Source: Eucriotettix oculatus (lineage: Eukaryota; Arthropoda; Insecta; Orthoptera; Tetrigidae). From it: DNA of 64,000 bases. Numbering within the stretch: the first letter of the stretch is position 1; each line of letters opens with the position of its first letter. Of the stretch, positions 37,141-49,620 are shown piece after piece. Where the stretch lies: NCBI GenBank assembly GCA_034510155.1, contig CM067376.1, positions 113,145,493 to 113,209,492 of the forward strand, written 5' to 3'. The position numbers and the translations under genes are program-made. The notes under the pieces were generated by a model that did not search any database, was not told the origin of the DNA, and saw nothing but the letters and a program-made list of their open reading frames with translations.

Positions 37141-39944
37141 TATCTTGATACACCCCCCCCCCCCCGACACACAAATCATATCGTAGCGGAAAAAGAGTTG
37201 AGTTAATAAAACATTAACTTCGTAAATATTTACCAATTACGTGTTTCACAGATCTTTATGAAGATTATAGTTGAAATTTTGTGAATAAATCGTCGCATGA
37301 CAACGATTAAAATAGAATCATGGGGCGGTCGTGTTAATTTTTAAACCTGTAAGGTAATAAAAGGTTGTTCAATTTAATATAAGTTCTTGTTTAGAACGTA
37401 ATTATAAAACATAGTACGAGATTTACCATGTAGCAGAGTACGTTAATTTAAGACGGTTCGAAGCTGCATACGCCATCACCTCCTGACAGGCTTGTTTTCT
37501 CTGTTGTGATAGCATACAGGACGAACTCCCGTAGGTTGAACCCCAAGGGTTCTTCCCGGCAAGCAGGCTCAGACGTCTATCGCATAGATGAACTTCCAAA
37601 TCTCCGGTCTTCCCTCCTCCTTCTATCTCCACCGTTCATCTCCTTCTTCTGCATATTAACTTCCATATACAGTTTCGTTTCAATTTCCTGTGTAAACTCC
37701 GTACACACTTTTAAAATCGTAGGCAGCACGACTCAGCATTTTGTTTCTATTTCAATGTTTCTTCGAACCATTATTTTTATTTCTGCCAAATGGCGCCCAC
37801 GTCATTCTCGAAACAAATCCGACCAATCATTGTCACCATATTGTGGTACTCTAATGGTTTTTAATGAATTCAAGTTAGGGCGGGGCAAGTATGAATTTAA
37901 TTATTAAGGGGAGGGGGGTTGATTATTAAAAGCTGTTCAAGGGATGTAAAAGAACTATAACTTTAGATTTAAATTAAGAGAAGGTTGGAAATAATAATTA
38001 ATAATATACAATTAACAAAAAGAATTTAATTTCATTTGAATTCAAGTTGACCCTCGATGACCCAACCGGTAACATGAATATATTTATGTCTCAGGGAAAC
38101 ACTACAGATAAATGGGTAAATTGCACAACTATGGGAGGAGGCGAGAAGCGACCAGAGGTGAGAAACAGAAAGGTCAGTACATCACCAGGCGTTGTCTATC
38201 TTCATCCCTGGCGTCCTTGATGGCTGGACTGCTGGTTAATGACCTGGCAAATTCGCGTCGTCCGGTGGCTTCAAGTTGAAGCGTCACGAAGTGTCGGATG
38301 TAGGCTGCATGTGGACTCGCACATGAATTTTGCTAGCCTCTGCTGATTGATCTTCGCAAAGATTTAAGTCTGTCAAGTGAGTTCGAAAGATTGGGTCTGA
38401 TAAGGTTGAATTTGAACGAAGTGGCTGATTGAATCTTGTAAGATTGTCTCCAAATGCGTCCAAAAATTGCCCTTTTCTCCAAGTGCACGCCGGTTTTGCT
38501 CTCGACGCTCTACCCAGCACTTGACATTTTTACATTCTTATGTATGGAGTAAATTTGGTGTACGATTACCTTGACGTGTGTCAGCTACATTCTTGGGACA
38601 CTTATCTGTGGGGTGTTTACGTCGTTGACGTCGACGTATTGAATTCGTAGCCAATTGACCCTAACTTTTCTTTTGAAAGACACGTTCCCGCTTTGTTTCG
38701 ACTTCCTAGATAGTCGGGTGAAGTGTCCTTTTTTGTTCCATCATGAACAGCTGAGCACTCCAGGATCCAGGCAAATTCTCTTGTTTATGCGGGTTGATAA
38801 GATAGATGTTTGGTAATTATTATCTGTCACCCCATGTCTTCGGTTGTCTATAATTCAAGAAGCCTCGTCCAATCAGATCGCATTGAACCTTAACGTTTCC
38901 CTTTATGACCAATAAGATTACTGTAATGCGTCATTTAAATAACCAATTGCCTTTATTCGTGGTCCCCACTTCGGCTAGCTTAGGTCTAACTTCGGTTACA
39001 TATGTATATAATGTATTTTAATAATTAGTTTGTATCAATTCGAATGCGATACGCAATCGAGTACCATAATATGTCAGTTGTTCTGACTGCTTAGTTTTCA
39101 GTCGGAGACTATATGCCTTCAAACTAATATTCTTTCTCTTTCTACAACGAACACGTAGAGAAACGTCAGTTTTGGCGGACTGACGCTGGTAATTAGAGTG
39201 AATTGCTAGATAAAAGATGTATGAGGTTGAATCAAAATTTACGAGTCCAAGAGCAGAACGCACTGAAAGTAACGCACTAGCGTCGTCCTCTCAGTTGTGA
39301 AAGTATTTTCACTAAAAATATTAACCTGGAAACCCGATGCCCGCGGCGAGAGACTTTAAAGGAAAGTGGAAGTGGAAGGGAAGACTCGTGACTGTTTGTA
39401 GGCTCAGCCTGAAAATATTCTTCCTGTTGTGATAGTGAATAGATCAAGATGGTTGACAAGTAGGTGTGATAGTCAACACTAAATTGGCGGCTAAGCTTGG
39501 AAATATTGTAACCCATGCCTATCCTCTCTGAAAACCGTTGATGAGACCACATAACCATAATTCTCCGTTGGTAATAGCTTATTACTGTCAGAATGATATA
39601 GTCCTCATGCCAGTTCAGATGACCAAGTTTCAAGCGCCTTTGAGCAAGTTCAAATTCACTATGTGGGGCAACCCTGAACACGACTGTACTTTGGAGAAGT
39701 TGGTACCTCGGGGTGCGTTGGGTTCCTCGTCCATCCTCCAAGGAGCTCTGAAGCCCAGTGTTTCACTTTCAGGCCAGACTCACATTTCAGTCGAAAGATT
39801 GTGCTTTCTCAAACTAAACTTCCATCATTTCATTAAAAAATTATGAACAACATGACCAGGCATTCATATAGTTTTCTGTCACATGCTTAATAAATTTAAC
39901 TTAAAATATTTAACAAATTAGGATAGAAATTACTCGATTAAACA

Positions 39945-40002
39945 GAGAATCGAATCTTGACTCATAATTTACTTTATGGTTGCTTTAACGTCTGAGCTAT
40001 CC
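39945..40002 (-). pseudogene. tRNA-like relic
   Basis: The minus strand has GGATAGCTCAGACGTTAAAG (box A-like) and CAAGATTCGATTC (box B-like). The spacing is tRNA-like but the arms are degraded. Probably a SINE head or tRNA pseudogene. Confidence 0.4.
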
Positions 40003-40509
40003 TCCTCAAATTCCAGAGCGTAAATTGATAATTCAATTATTTATAAATCAGAAGAAGTTCTCTCAGTCAAGCTTAACTGTAAATGTCTTGAAATTTAATT
40101 AACATATTGAGATAGAAAAATGTCGGTAGGAAATGGAATGGAACTCAGAATCCCTGCTAAGATCAAATCGGTTCATTAATTATCATAGTCTTTTCTGCTA
40201 AATTTTCGGAAAGTGCTTCTCCTCTTATTGAAATTATTTTTTTAATTATTCTAAATTATTTAAATCACATAAAAATAAGCGCGTTACAATATATGAGGAT
40301 TACTTAACAAAAATTAGTAATAAATAAATTGAACTTGTCGGGAGATTCATAATAATAATTTTAGTTGCTCCAAATTCATCTCTGGATATTGCAAAAACCA
40401 AAATGCGCGTTATATAAATGTTGGTAGTGCTTTGAATTTTAACCGTTTTACGAGAAAAGCACCTTTGCTTATTTGGCGCACCTGGGGTAGTTTTTCGGCG
40501 GATCAATTA

Positions 40510-40760
40510 TTCAAAATATCGGTCGCCGCTTGTTTCATGGTAATCTAAAACAATGCGCGACAGGGCTGCGGGTCGCGTGTGTTCTCCGCACGGTGCGGCG
40601 TAACTGATCCCCGACACGCCAGCGACATTATCTCTCACGGCGAGCACGCACCCTGTAATTCCCCACCTCGGTATCTGCAGGCAGCCATGAGATGTGCTAA
40701 GTGATTTGGTCGCGTGAGGCCGCTGTTATGCATCTACACGGAATGTCCACTCAAACCATT
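40510..40760. promoter_or_regulatory. CpG-rich block, candidate regulatory element
   Basis: Strong local rise in GC and CpG (CAATGCGCGACAGGGCTGCG, GGTCGCGTGTGTTCTCCGC, CACACGCCAGCGAC-like sequence). No coding frame of interest and no repeat hallmark. Enhancer or cryptic promoter function is an inference. Confidence 0.25.
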
Positions 40761-43029
40761 ACTGGTCAGTTATGGGGCTTTAATCGCTCCGGAAACGTGA
40801 ATTTAGGGATGACGAAAGGAAGAATAATTATGAATCTTTATCCGCATTGAATTATGGTTAAAATCAAGATATACTTCTTTTGAGTTTATGTTCGATTTTT
40901 TATTATATGAACATAAATGGTGAGACCAAATATAGATTTCTATGAATGATTTATAACATTGCGTGAGAATGGTATATTAAGGAGTAGCTAAACATTAAAT
41001 GTATTTTTTATATGATTTATTGGAATTTAAATTTAATGGAATAATCCGGCATTATTTTCCGTAGTAGCGATTCTAAAATTATTAGTGCAATAAAGTCAAA
41101 TTCTCCCAAATCTCTAAAGTTATTAATGAGGTTGTTTTCTTATATTATTACGATAAATTATACACAGTATAAAATTGTAAACAATTGTTTTTCCAATTAT
41201 TGATTAAAACAGTTATTACATATTTCTCTGTCTAAATTTCGGGCCACCATTTTACCTTTACGAATAAATTTCTTCCGTTTTTCAATTTTTTAAGGAAATT
41301 GCAGTTTAGAACAACTAATTATTTGTATTCCATTTTATAAGAAATGTAAGGAAAGAATATTTACTGGGTTTTCTAACATAATCTTTCATATAATATTGTA
41401 GTGTAATATTTCCTTGCGCCTTTAGGAAAACAGGAAGCGTCTTCCTGTGTTTTATTGTGATTCCAGTCTCCGAAATTTATATTTTCTTGTTCTTCGCTTT
41501 TCTTTCTTTGAAAGAGGTGATATCAACGTTTTTCCTCTTTTTCTTGGTCTATAACCATAGAATATTTTTTTCAACTTACAACATGTCTCAGATCCAGAAA
41601 AGAGCCCCGTGAATCTGTTTTCCCTTTCCATTTATTCGACGTTCCACTGGTGTAGACACTAAAGTTGCTTTTGATCAACTATTGGTTTCCCAGAAGTTCA
41701 ACACAATCAATATCATAAAAGAAAATCATTGATTTGAAATGACTAAGGGATTTACGATGGTGGGCTCTTTTCACCTAATTTTACGACCAATTTGGAATTT
41801 TTGTTGGGCCAATTTGTAAATCGATTGTGCCGCAGTGGTTTAACATATAAACAAGATGAACTGTGATCTAAGTACAGCATTGAAATAAAGAAACCGGTAT
41901 ATTATTAGTGAAATTTTGTTTTTTAAAACGATCTATTGAGGTTTCAATACATTTTCTTGTTCTCACTGGATGAAACGCGATGAACAGAATATATAGTTAA
42001 AAATTTATAATTTATGAATTGAGAACCTAATTGAGATACTCTTTGAAATTTGAATGCACTCTATATAAGTAATTTAAACCTCTTGTCTATAATTTGAGCA
42101 AGTAATAACCCTAAACTGCTGTACACTCTAAAGTAGTGCAATGTTCCTGCCATAAAAGACGCCTTGTGAAGCGGTAAGAGTGCGATTCATTCAAGGAGCA
42201 CAAGTTTGGAAGTGAGAGACCCCACAAAGGAACGCAGCGAGAAGGGGCCGATTCGATTAGATTTTATTTTGCTTCGGCAGGAGCGTTCGAGCAGAAGCGA
42301 CGAGCATGATCACAGGAGCAAACACGAACGCGAAATAAGATATACCGATGTAGGAAATGGAACTTTTGAAGCAGCTATTGCCTTCGTATTATTCGCAAGT
42401 CACACTCAAGAAACCGAATGTTACAATCTAACAATATTTAATTTTGTTATACACATATAAAATATTGTTTTAATTACTCAATATATAAAATCACTAACTT
42501 TCAACACTTAAGAATAAAAGTAATTAAAATCGTAAATAACAACATAACGTGTTTAAATTTATATTTTAACACACCAAGAACAATCTAAACCAGGAACTAG
42601 ATATGGCAGTTTAAACACACCACATAAAATCTTTGACAACTTTGAGATTGTTTACAGAAATAAAAATATATAATAAAATAAATGTTCAAATAACAATCAG
42701 AAAAAAAAATACTATAAAATATAAGTTTTAGAATCAAATTACTTAATATTGGGTATTAGAAAGGAATTCAACATTCAGTTAAACCTTTTAACAAGGAAAA
42801 ATTGACCAAATTTATTATTCAAAATTATTATTCAAATTCTATTTCTGTCCTCTACTATAAAAATTGAAAATGGAAAAGTTGGGCGAATTAAATACAGAAA
42901 AATGATTATGGTTAACTACAGAATATTTATTTACATGACACTCAATAACTTATTAGGGACATATCTGTGGAGGTAAACAAACTAACGGGTAGAAGATATT
43001 CGGTCATTACATTGAGATGGAAAACTAAC

Positions 43030-43182
43030 CTGTTTGGTTCTGCGTTCCGCGAATTCTGAAGAAGTTGGTGTGGCTCCCCTCAGCATGCTGCAGTATAAAT
43101 TGAGGCCATTTTCTTTCTCCTCCACATCGTGGAAGACAATGTACTTGAACTGTCCGGCGTTGAGAAGAACCAATTTTCCTCT
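43030..43182 (-). CDS. Possible minus-strand exon of unknown gene
   Basis: An open frame of 51 codons runs from a candidate acceptor (TTAGTAG before AGAGGA) to a strong donor (AAACAG|GTTAGT), both phase 0, length exactly 153 bp. The peptide includes GQFKYIVFHDVEEKENGLNL and later ERRTKQ, more protein-like than neighbouring ORFs. The upstream polypyrimidine tract is weak, and an in-frame stop sits directly before the proposed start. I do not recognise a domain. It could be an exon of a gene nested in the Side intron on the opposite strand, a retrocopy fragment or chance. Confidence 0.22.
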
Positions 43183-43829
43183 CTACTAAGCCGATAGAAT
43201 CTTAGCCGAGAATATTTTGGTTAAAATGGTATAATTAATGGTGGTATTGTATTTACTTTAAATTTTTTCTGAAACTCTCTTCTTCTCTTCTCACATCAGT
43301 TATTCTTCTTCCGGACAAAAAGTATAACCATTTGTCCAAATAGCTTCTTCCCTCTTCTCTCTCAAAATACCATCTTTTTCCAAATCTTGTAGCAAATTCT
43401 TCTATCGTACATCTTCTTTCTCTCCTCTTCGCTCCTTTTTGACTTCCTTCTCCTTTCAAGTTGAGTCGTAAACTGCATTTTTCATCTCTTTGTCACTTCC
43501 CAGCCCTTTACATGTCCACGTTAATCATATTTAATTTTCAAAGATAGCGAGATCCACGATTTCGAAGGAAGGGGACCCTAGGGAAATTTCCTGGAAATCC
43601 CGACGTCGCTCCGCTATATCTGAATATTATCGTATAATTATCTAAATATTGTATATTAAATGGTGAAATACAATGGAGAGTGTTTGTCTGTGCTACAATT
43701 TATTTAAATTTTGTAAATATTACTCTTTTCCTAATTGTGTTTATTACATTAATTCCTTTTACAGACAACTATTGCGAAAATTTTTGAAAATTACTTATTT
43801 TATATGGAATAAATTACAGACCTATAAAA

Positions 43830-43995
43830 TGTTTTACTAAATTCAACCAACATTTCGTTTGACACTGCTCTGGGAGGAAATACAGTTTAAATAATTATAC
43901 AATTTGAACTCAATATGTTGTAACTATTTCTGTATTAAATATTTGTAGAAACACCGGATGAAGTCACTAATATAGTGAAATATAGAGATGAAACA
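43830..43995 (+). mobile_element. Penelope-like relic
   Basis: GGATGAAGTCACTAATATAG, then TGAAA, resembles a decayed hammerhead half. Just upstream, CAACATTTCGTTTGACACTG resembles the opposite-strand GAAACG half. Both are degraded. Confidence 0.35.
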
Positions 43996-45027
43996 TTCGA
44001 TGAAACAAATAAATCTTTATAGTCTCTCAATTTATTGGATACAATTTTTGTGAAAAACAATCGTAAATCATTTTATATGTTAAAAAATACTAAGGTACAA
44101 ATTTTAAGAAAAACTTTGATTGTGTCCGTAAAATTAGGGTTTTTCAACTCAACGAACAAATAAAACCGATTTAATTTATAAACTCTAAAATCAAATAACT
44201 TTGAAACTTAATTTATTACAATTCGTTCTGCCTTACTTTTCTACATATATCTGAAAAATTAAGTAACGTATAAAAGAATTGTATTAAATTGTCAAAAAGT
44301 GTTTGATTTTAAATTTCTTCGAGAATACTCCGAACAAGGCTTAATTTTAGAATAAAGCTTGTTCTACCAAGGTATTTTATACACATAAACCTGATACTCT
44401 ATTACATTAAATTGATACTCCGAAACTATCATTTCTGGGACAAATATAAGGTCAAAGAATTTAAAAATCATTGAACTGCTACAGAACACTGAATTAGGTC
44501 TAACAGGAAACTTAATCGTAGAGTGTTGTAGGTTGTGAACAGTATACTGTGAAAATATGAAGATCATTGTAACATATGCTCGTTTATAGGAAACGGCCGT
44601 TCTGTTTGTTCTTTTGGGGTTGAAACTAAAAGTAGTAGAAAGTAATATTGAACGTATAATTACTTAATTTCGGGGATGAGTTTGTGTGCATATAACATTT
44701 AAAAATATAGCTCATAGCTAATTTTATCATATTAATAGTACCAGTTACGTAGTTAAGAATTGTCGTTTACAAGCAACAGCTTGCATTGCCGCTTTTATGA
44801 AGTTTAACGGGAAAGAAAGTGGATGGAAGGTTAATATTGCAATTTAATTTAACTGAATGACCAAAAAGAAGTAAATAATAATTTTAAAACATAAATATAA
44901 TAATGAAACTCCCCTTTAAATAATATAAGCTTAGGTTTCTTTACACACTGAAAATCTATTCTGACGAGGTGACACGAGTCTATAATAAGGTATATAGTGA
45001 TTTATGCAGCAGTTTAAATTCACATTC

Positions 45028-45054
45028 ATATATATATATATATATATATATATA
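45028..45054. repeat. (AT)n microsatellite
   Basis: An uninterrupted AT run. Similar runs lie at 13261-13280, 56616-56638 and 62073-62095. Confidence 0.95.
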
Positions 45055-45459
45055 CTTTTTGTTTCTGTTTAACGGACAGAATTCAGGTAGCTGTCATAAC
45101 GGTCAATCGTTCCCTGCGCTTAATTCGTAGTTACAAGAGAAAGAGGAAGTTGTCTGCTTCGGCGTGTTAATGTAAAACAGGTTCCTTCTGCTTTTCTATT
45201 GCCCATCATAAACTCCGTCGCCTCTTCTGTGCTAGGGCCTTCAACCGCCTTCTTAGTTTGCCTTTCTGACTAGTTCACCCCTCTCATTAATACTTTCAAT
45301 ATCATTCCACATTCAATTTTTATTTTTTAATTTGGTACTTATATTTTTTAACTGAGCCATTATTAATAGCGCTACAATTGGCTTGTTTTGAGGGGTGCAT
45401 GTTACAGAGTCGCAGACATTGGGCTTACGATTACAACAGCACGCTGTTCCTATTTGACC

Positions 45460-45740
45460 GGTATCTCAGCTACCTCCCAAATCCAGTTGATAGATAATTT
45501 GCGTTCCTAAAGCTAACCCTAATCTCGAGTTATCGAAATGGCATGGTATAAGTACCAATTACCGACTTATCTGATGCAGGTACCTCTAAGGTTTTTCCTT
45601 GTATCACTATTAAGTGAATTACCGGGTAGGATCCGTAAACTTCACCCAGGGGAGCCCTAATCACCACTTGGTATTCAACATCCACATGCCCCGTTTCTAT
45701 TCCTTGGGGAACAACTTGGATGATCCGCATGTAACCTGTC
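45460..45740 (+). repeat. Possible diverged copy of the dispersed repeat family
   Basis: ACCGGGTAGGATCC at about 45620, followed by AAACTTCACCC, mirrors GGATCCTACCCGGTGTTTCA at 58277 on the opposite strand. The rest is weakly alignable by eye. A 66-residue minus-strand ORF here is probably incidental. Confidence 0.3.
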
Positions 45741-46429
45741 TCTAAAAATATGTCAGTTTTGTCATTTGCAGTGATTTTTTATGTTAGAAGCTGATAGTAA
45801 CTTCTGTAATCAGGAACCGGACGCCAGTACCAACAAAAGTACTCCACATTACACTTTTTAGTTGTATCATACCGCTTGTACTTGAACGGAAACTGCATAA
45901 GCGTCGAAATTGATATGACTTTGCCGCCGTTACTCAGACACAACCACCTTTCCCATTGATATATAATGATTAAAAAAACTCAGGACATTATTTTTACTGA
46001 CGTAATCAAAATTCTGAATTCATAAATTGGCGACCAACATTGTAAATATTTTGTGATTGTATAATATTTCACAGCTTTCTATTATGAAGCATAAATTTTA
46101 TTCAAACTAAATAAAGATTAAAAATTTGTGAGGCTTGTTGTCCGCAATTAGAACGGATTATTATAGCATATTAATTTCAAATGCAAATGTAGTTAATCTC
46201 CAAGCATGATTTGTTCTCAGTACTGCGAATAACTGTAGCGCAGTAGGATCCCTCCCTGTCGGCATCTTTGTAATGCTATGCTTGTTTTGCTGAAGGGACA
46301 TTCTCCCTTCAAAATTTCCGAAGGACACTGTTCCCTGTGTCATGGAAAAGTTCCCACGCTGGACGAAGGACTCATGAGGATTGGCGAAACAAACACCACG
46401 TGGTATAACCGTTTTCCCTTGAGGTTGCT

Positions 46430-46670
46430 GGAAGGCGAGAAGATGGAAAAATTTTCAGAATGGTTCTAGGCGTTGAGAGGGCGAGGAGGTATAGTGGGAG
46501 AGTGGTTCAAGTTGTTGAGAGTGCGAGGTAGAAGGGAGGAGAAAGCAGAGAGTGGAGCGGATGTTTATAGGGTGTGTGAAGCTGGAGAGTGCAACAAGAG
46601 TTGAAAGTGAGGTGTTAATTAGTGAGAAGGGATTGAGAACAAGTAATGCCAGAGGGGAAAAGTAGGAAAA
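46430..46670. other. Purine-rich strand-asymmetric tract
   Basis: The plus strand is heavily G and A for about 240 bp (many GAGAGTG, GGGAGG and GAAGGGAGGAG units) with little C. No gene is recognised. It may be a decayed minisatellite, a structural tract or an old repeat. Confidence 0.5.
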
Positions 46671-47435
46671 ACTGGCAGTACCAGGTTCAACCAACTTTCC
46701 GCCGGCGTAGGGAAAATCTAGAATTAAACCAGAAGGAAAAAGGAATTTCCAGTAACCTAGTAACCTGCATTAAGACTCGTCAAGTGAACGTAATCTCTGC
46801 TGCACATGGTTACCCCAATGAGTAATTAACCCTGATATTTAAAAATCGTCGCCTTGAATTTATTAATTTATTTGTAATAGCGCGCAGGATCCCTTATAAA
46901 GTGATTTGTGTTTTGTTATAAATAGAATTATTATATCATATTCTAAACCTCAAGTAATTTCATTAAATGATTGAAATAATAAAAGCCCTATAATCGTTTA
47001 CATAACCTTATTCCATTTTTTAAAACAAGGTTTTATATTTCGGCAAAGACTGTCTACCTTCTTTATGACTGATATACGACTGTTGCTTCCAAGAGACAGC
47101 CGTCGTCGTTACAAGTTTAATACACCGAGTTCCGCTTTCGTCGACTATTCAACTTTTTCGTTTCCATGTCATACGATTTCTGAGAAAGCTAACTTATATT
47201 TCATGAACGGATTAGAAAACTTTCATCTCCCCCTTTCACGAGGCATGCATGAAATTTCATCAAGAGAGTAGACCGACACATTATTTATTGATGCAGCATA
47301 AGAATATCCCGACGTTGAGATAAAGTAAAAACATATCAACCTCTGGCGATGAGTAGAGTTGGCTACTTCGCTCAGTTTTATCTGTGAATGTGACGTGCGA
47401 GGGAAGTCCGTGATTCCCCGGGGACAGCTATCGAG

Positions 47436-47690
47436 ATGCGGCGGTCGCGCGTCAGCATTGCTCTGGCGATGGCGGCGCCCGATTACGCCAGGCCCGAGCC
47501 CGAGCCCGAGCCCAAGTGCCTCTCAGCTGCGACCGGCCTGAAGAGGCGCACCAGCATTTCGCTGAGTGGGGCACGTGACCTCTTCATGTCCAAATCATTT
47601 TCACTAGAACCTGCCTCTCTCTGCTCGAATATTCTGCTGATTGTTGTAGAACAAGTACAGACGATGGCCTCGAAGGAATTTCCAAGGTAG
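47436..47690 (+). CDS. GC-rich ORF, possible cryptic or first exon of unknown function
   Basis: The ORF from ATG at 47436 reads MRRSRVSIALAMAAPDYA, then a PEPEPEP run from a GAGCCC hexamer repeat, then LKRRTSISLSGARDLFMSKS. A possible donor, CCAAG|GTAGCG, follows codon 83, before the stop. The first 150 bp is far richer in GC and CpG than its surroundings, and CACGTG lies at 47572. No domain is recognised. It could be a first exon with promoter, on the same strand as the Side gene, or a GC-rich noncoding element. Confidence 0.2.
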   Translation: MRRSRVSIALAMAAPDYARPEPEPEPKCLSAATGLKRRTSISLSGARDLFMSKSFSLEPASLCSNILLIVVEQVQTMASKEFPR

Positions 47691-47849
47691 CGATGCTGAA
47701 AAATGAAACGTTTTAAGCTTTGTAACGACCGATTGAAAGATGCAATTGCATACATTAATTTATTAAATATATACTTTACTTAAATGAGTATTAGCAAAAT
47801 ATTCGTCATTGTTAGCAGCTTCAACCCAGAGTTGTGTTACTCAATAAAT

Positions 47850-48370
47850 ATAATTGAAGTGTCTGATTGTGTGTTTGTCTCAAATTGGCACCGAAACGGC
47901 TCAACTGATTTCAAAGACAATTAGAGGATTTAACAACAGGATATTTAACTTCAATTTTTGTTCATATATCATTTTGATATTATGCAGTAGATATTAATAT
48001 AATATAAGAATTAATATAAATTCTACGGGAAGGTTTTTGGCATACGCTCGTCTAAACCTCCAAATTTGAATGCGGGTTACCCATACAGTTTAACGGTTTT
48101 CAATAAAAATTTCCGGGATTCAAACAGGAATTTTATCTTATATTTTCATGTATGCTTCGTTACGATATCTTGCAGAGTTCAGAAGATATTAATGTAAATA
48201 TTTATAAGTCCACGGATTGCCGTCCGCTAGGTGACATGAAAATCAACTGCGTGTTGCGTTCTAATCCATTCGTCCCACTTAATATGTTATAAGGGTAATT
48301 TTGGCAGCATGAGAGAAAGAGAGCGAGTATTCATGCTCCATCTATTGTTGCAGCAATAACCTAATTTTGA
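47850..48370 (+). mobile_element. Helitron-family fragment, plus strand
   Basis: ACCGAAACGGCTCAACTGAT, GAATGCGGGTTACCCATACA, GAGTTCAGAAGATATTAATG and CATTCGTCCCACTTA align in order with the minus-strand copy at 31.5-30.9 kb. Both ends are missing, and the 3' side breaks off near the GAGAGAAAGAGAG tract. Confidence 0.6.
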
Positions 48371-48447
48371 CACAGAACTAACTCCCTGAGAAAGAATAAA
48401 ATGGTTTGAATCGTTCTATTTGTAGCGTCATGTAATTTAAATTGTTG

Positions 48448-49620
48448 TTGTTGTGGTATACAGTTCTAAGGCTGGTCTGATGCAACCCTCCACGCTTACC
48501 TATCATGCGCAAACCTTTTAATTTCCGCATAACTAGCACATCCCACATCTTCCCAAATATCCTTAGCGTTTTCCATCTTTCGCTTCCCTATTCTTTTCAA
48601 AGCCCCCTCCCCATACTTTCTTCTAATGCAAATTTAACAAGACCCTCATGTCTTAAAAGGTGGCCTATTAATCTATCCCTTCTCTTGGTCAACGTTCAGC
48701 ATATTGTTCGTCCTTCCCCTTTTCTGTTTAGAACTTCCTCCACCCATTTGATTTTCAGCATTCTCCTATATCACCACATTTTAAAGGTTTCTATACTTTC
48801 CTTTCTGCAATTCCTACCGCCCACGTTTCGCACCACTATAACGCCACATTCCATACGAACAATTTTAGTTTTCCTAATATTACCCGCAAGTTAATTTCTC
48901 TTTTTTATGAAAGCCTTCCTTGCCTGTGCTTTTCTTACTCTTTATGTCTATTATACTTCTACCATCCCCATTTATTATGCTGACAAAGTAGCAGAATTCC
49001 TTAACCTCCTTCAAAATATCCCAATCTACGCCTATTGTTATTCCACTGTTTCCTATACTACACTCCATCATCTTGGTTTTCCCTCTATTAGTCCTCACGT
49101 TGAACTCTCCCTCTAGGACCACCTTCATGCCATTTATTAATTTTTCCAAGTCTTCTTCTAACTCCACTATTACTACAATAACATCCGCAAACCGAAGGGT
49201 TTTTATTTCTTCTACTTACAGTAAGATTCCTTTTCCATTATCGTTTTCACTTTATTCGACTTACATACGTAAAATATCATGGGCGACGAACTACATCCTT
49301 TCTCTTCTTGCCCTTGTATTCTAATTACTGTTGACTGCCTTCTGTAGAGGTTATAGATAAGCCTCTCTTTCTCGATATTTTATTCCTATCATCTTTAATA
49401 TCCTTAATAGTGTATTGCAGTTCACATTATCAAAGTTTCTTTCTAAATCAAATGTCATGAACGCAGACCTTTTTTTCTTATCCTGTCTTCTATAATTAGA
49501 CACAGAGTCAATATTGCTTCTCTTGGTCCTACATTTTTCCCTCAGACCAAACTGATCTTCTAACTGGCATTCTACTTCTCGTCCCATCCTCATATATATA
49601 CTCTTTTCGTTAATATTGAG
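48448..49620 (-). mobile_element. Decayed non-LTR retrotransposon (LINE), copy 3
   Basis: The longest LINE copy here. On the minus strand 49593-49351 has FGLREKCRTKRSNIDSV and then AFMTFDLERNFDNVN, matching the reverse-transcriptase palm region with its F-x-D-L-E-K-A-F-D-x-V motif. The 49167-48880 segment has MELEEDLEKLINGMK and CSIGNSGI..GVDWDILKEV, matching copy 1. The C-terminal and 3' region down to 48448 is frameshifted. The catalytic FADD box is not preserved in frame, so the copy is dead. Orientation is antisense to the Side gene. Confidence 0.85.

Noticed and set aside
37506..37907. 133-residue plus-strand open frame
   Set aside because: Low-complexity S/F/I-rich translation of pyrimidine-rich sequence, without family resemblance.
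39277..39741. 154-residue minus-strand open frame
   Set aside because: No recognisable domain or convincing start, and an overlapping plus-strand frame of similar quality. It may be an old repeat, but nothing supports a gene.
48505..49324. Plus-strand open frames of 129, 69 and 83 residues
   Set aside because: These are antisense shadows of the minus-strand LINE relic.
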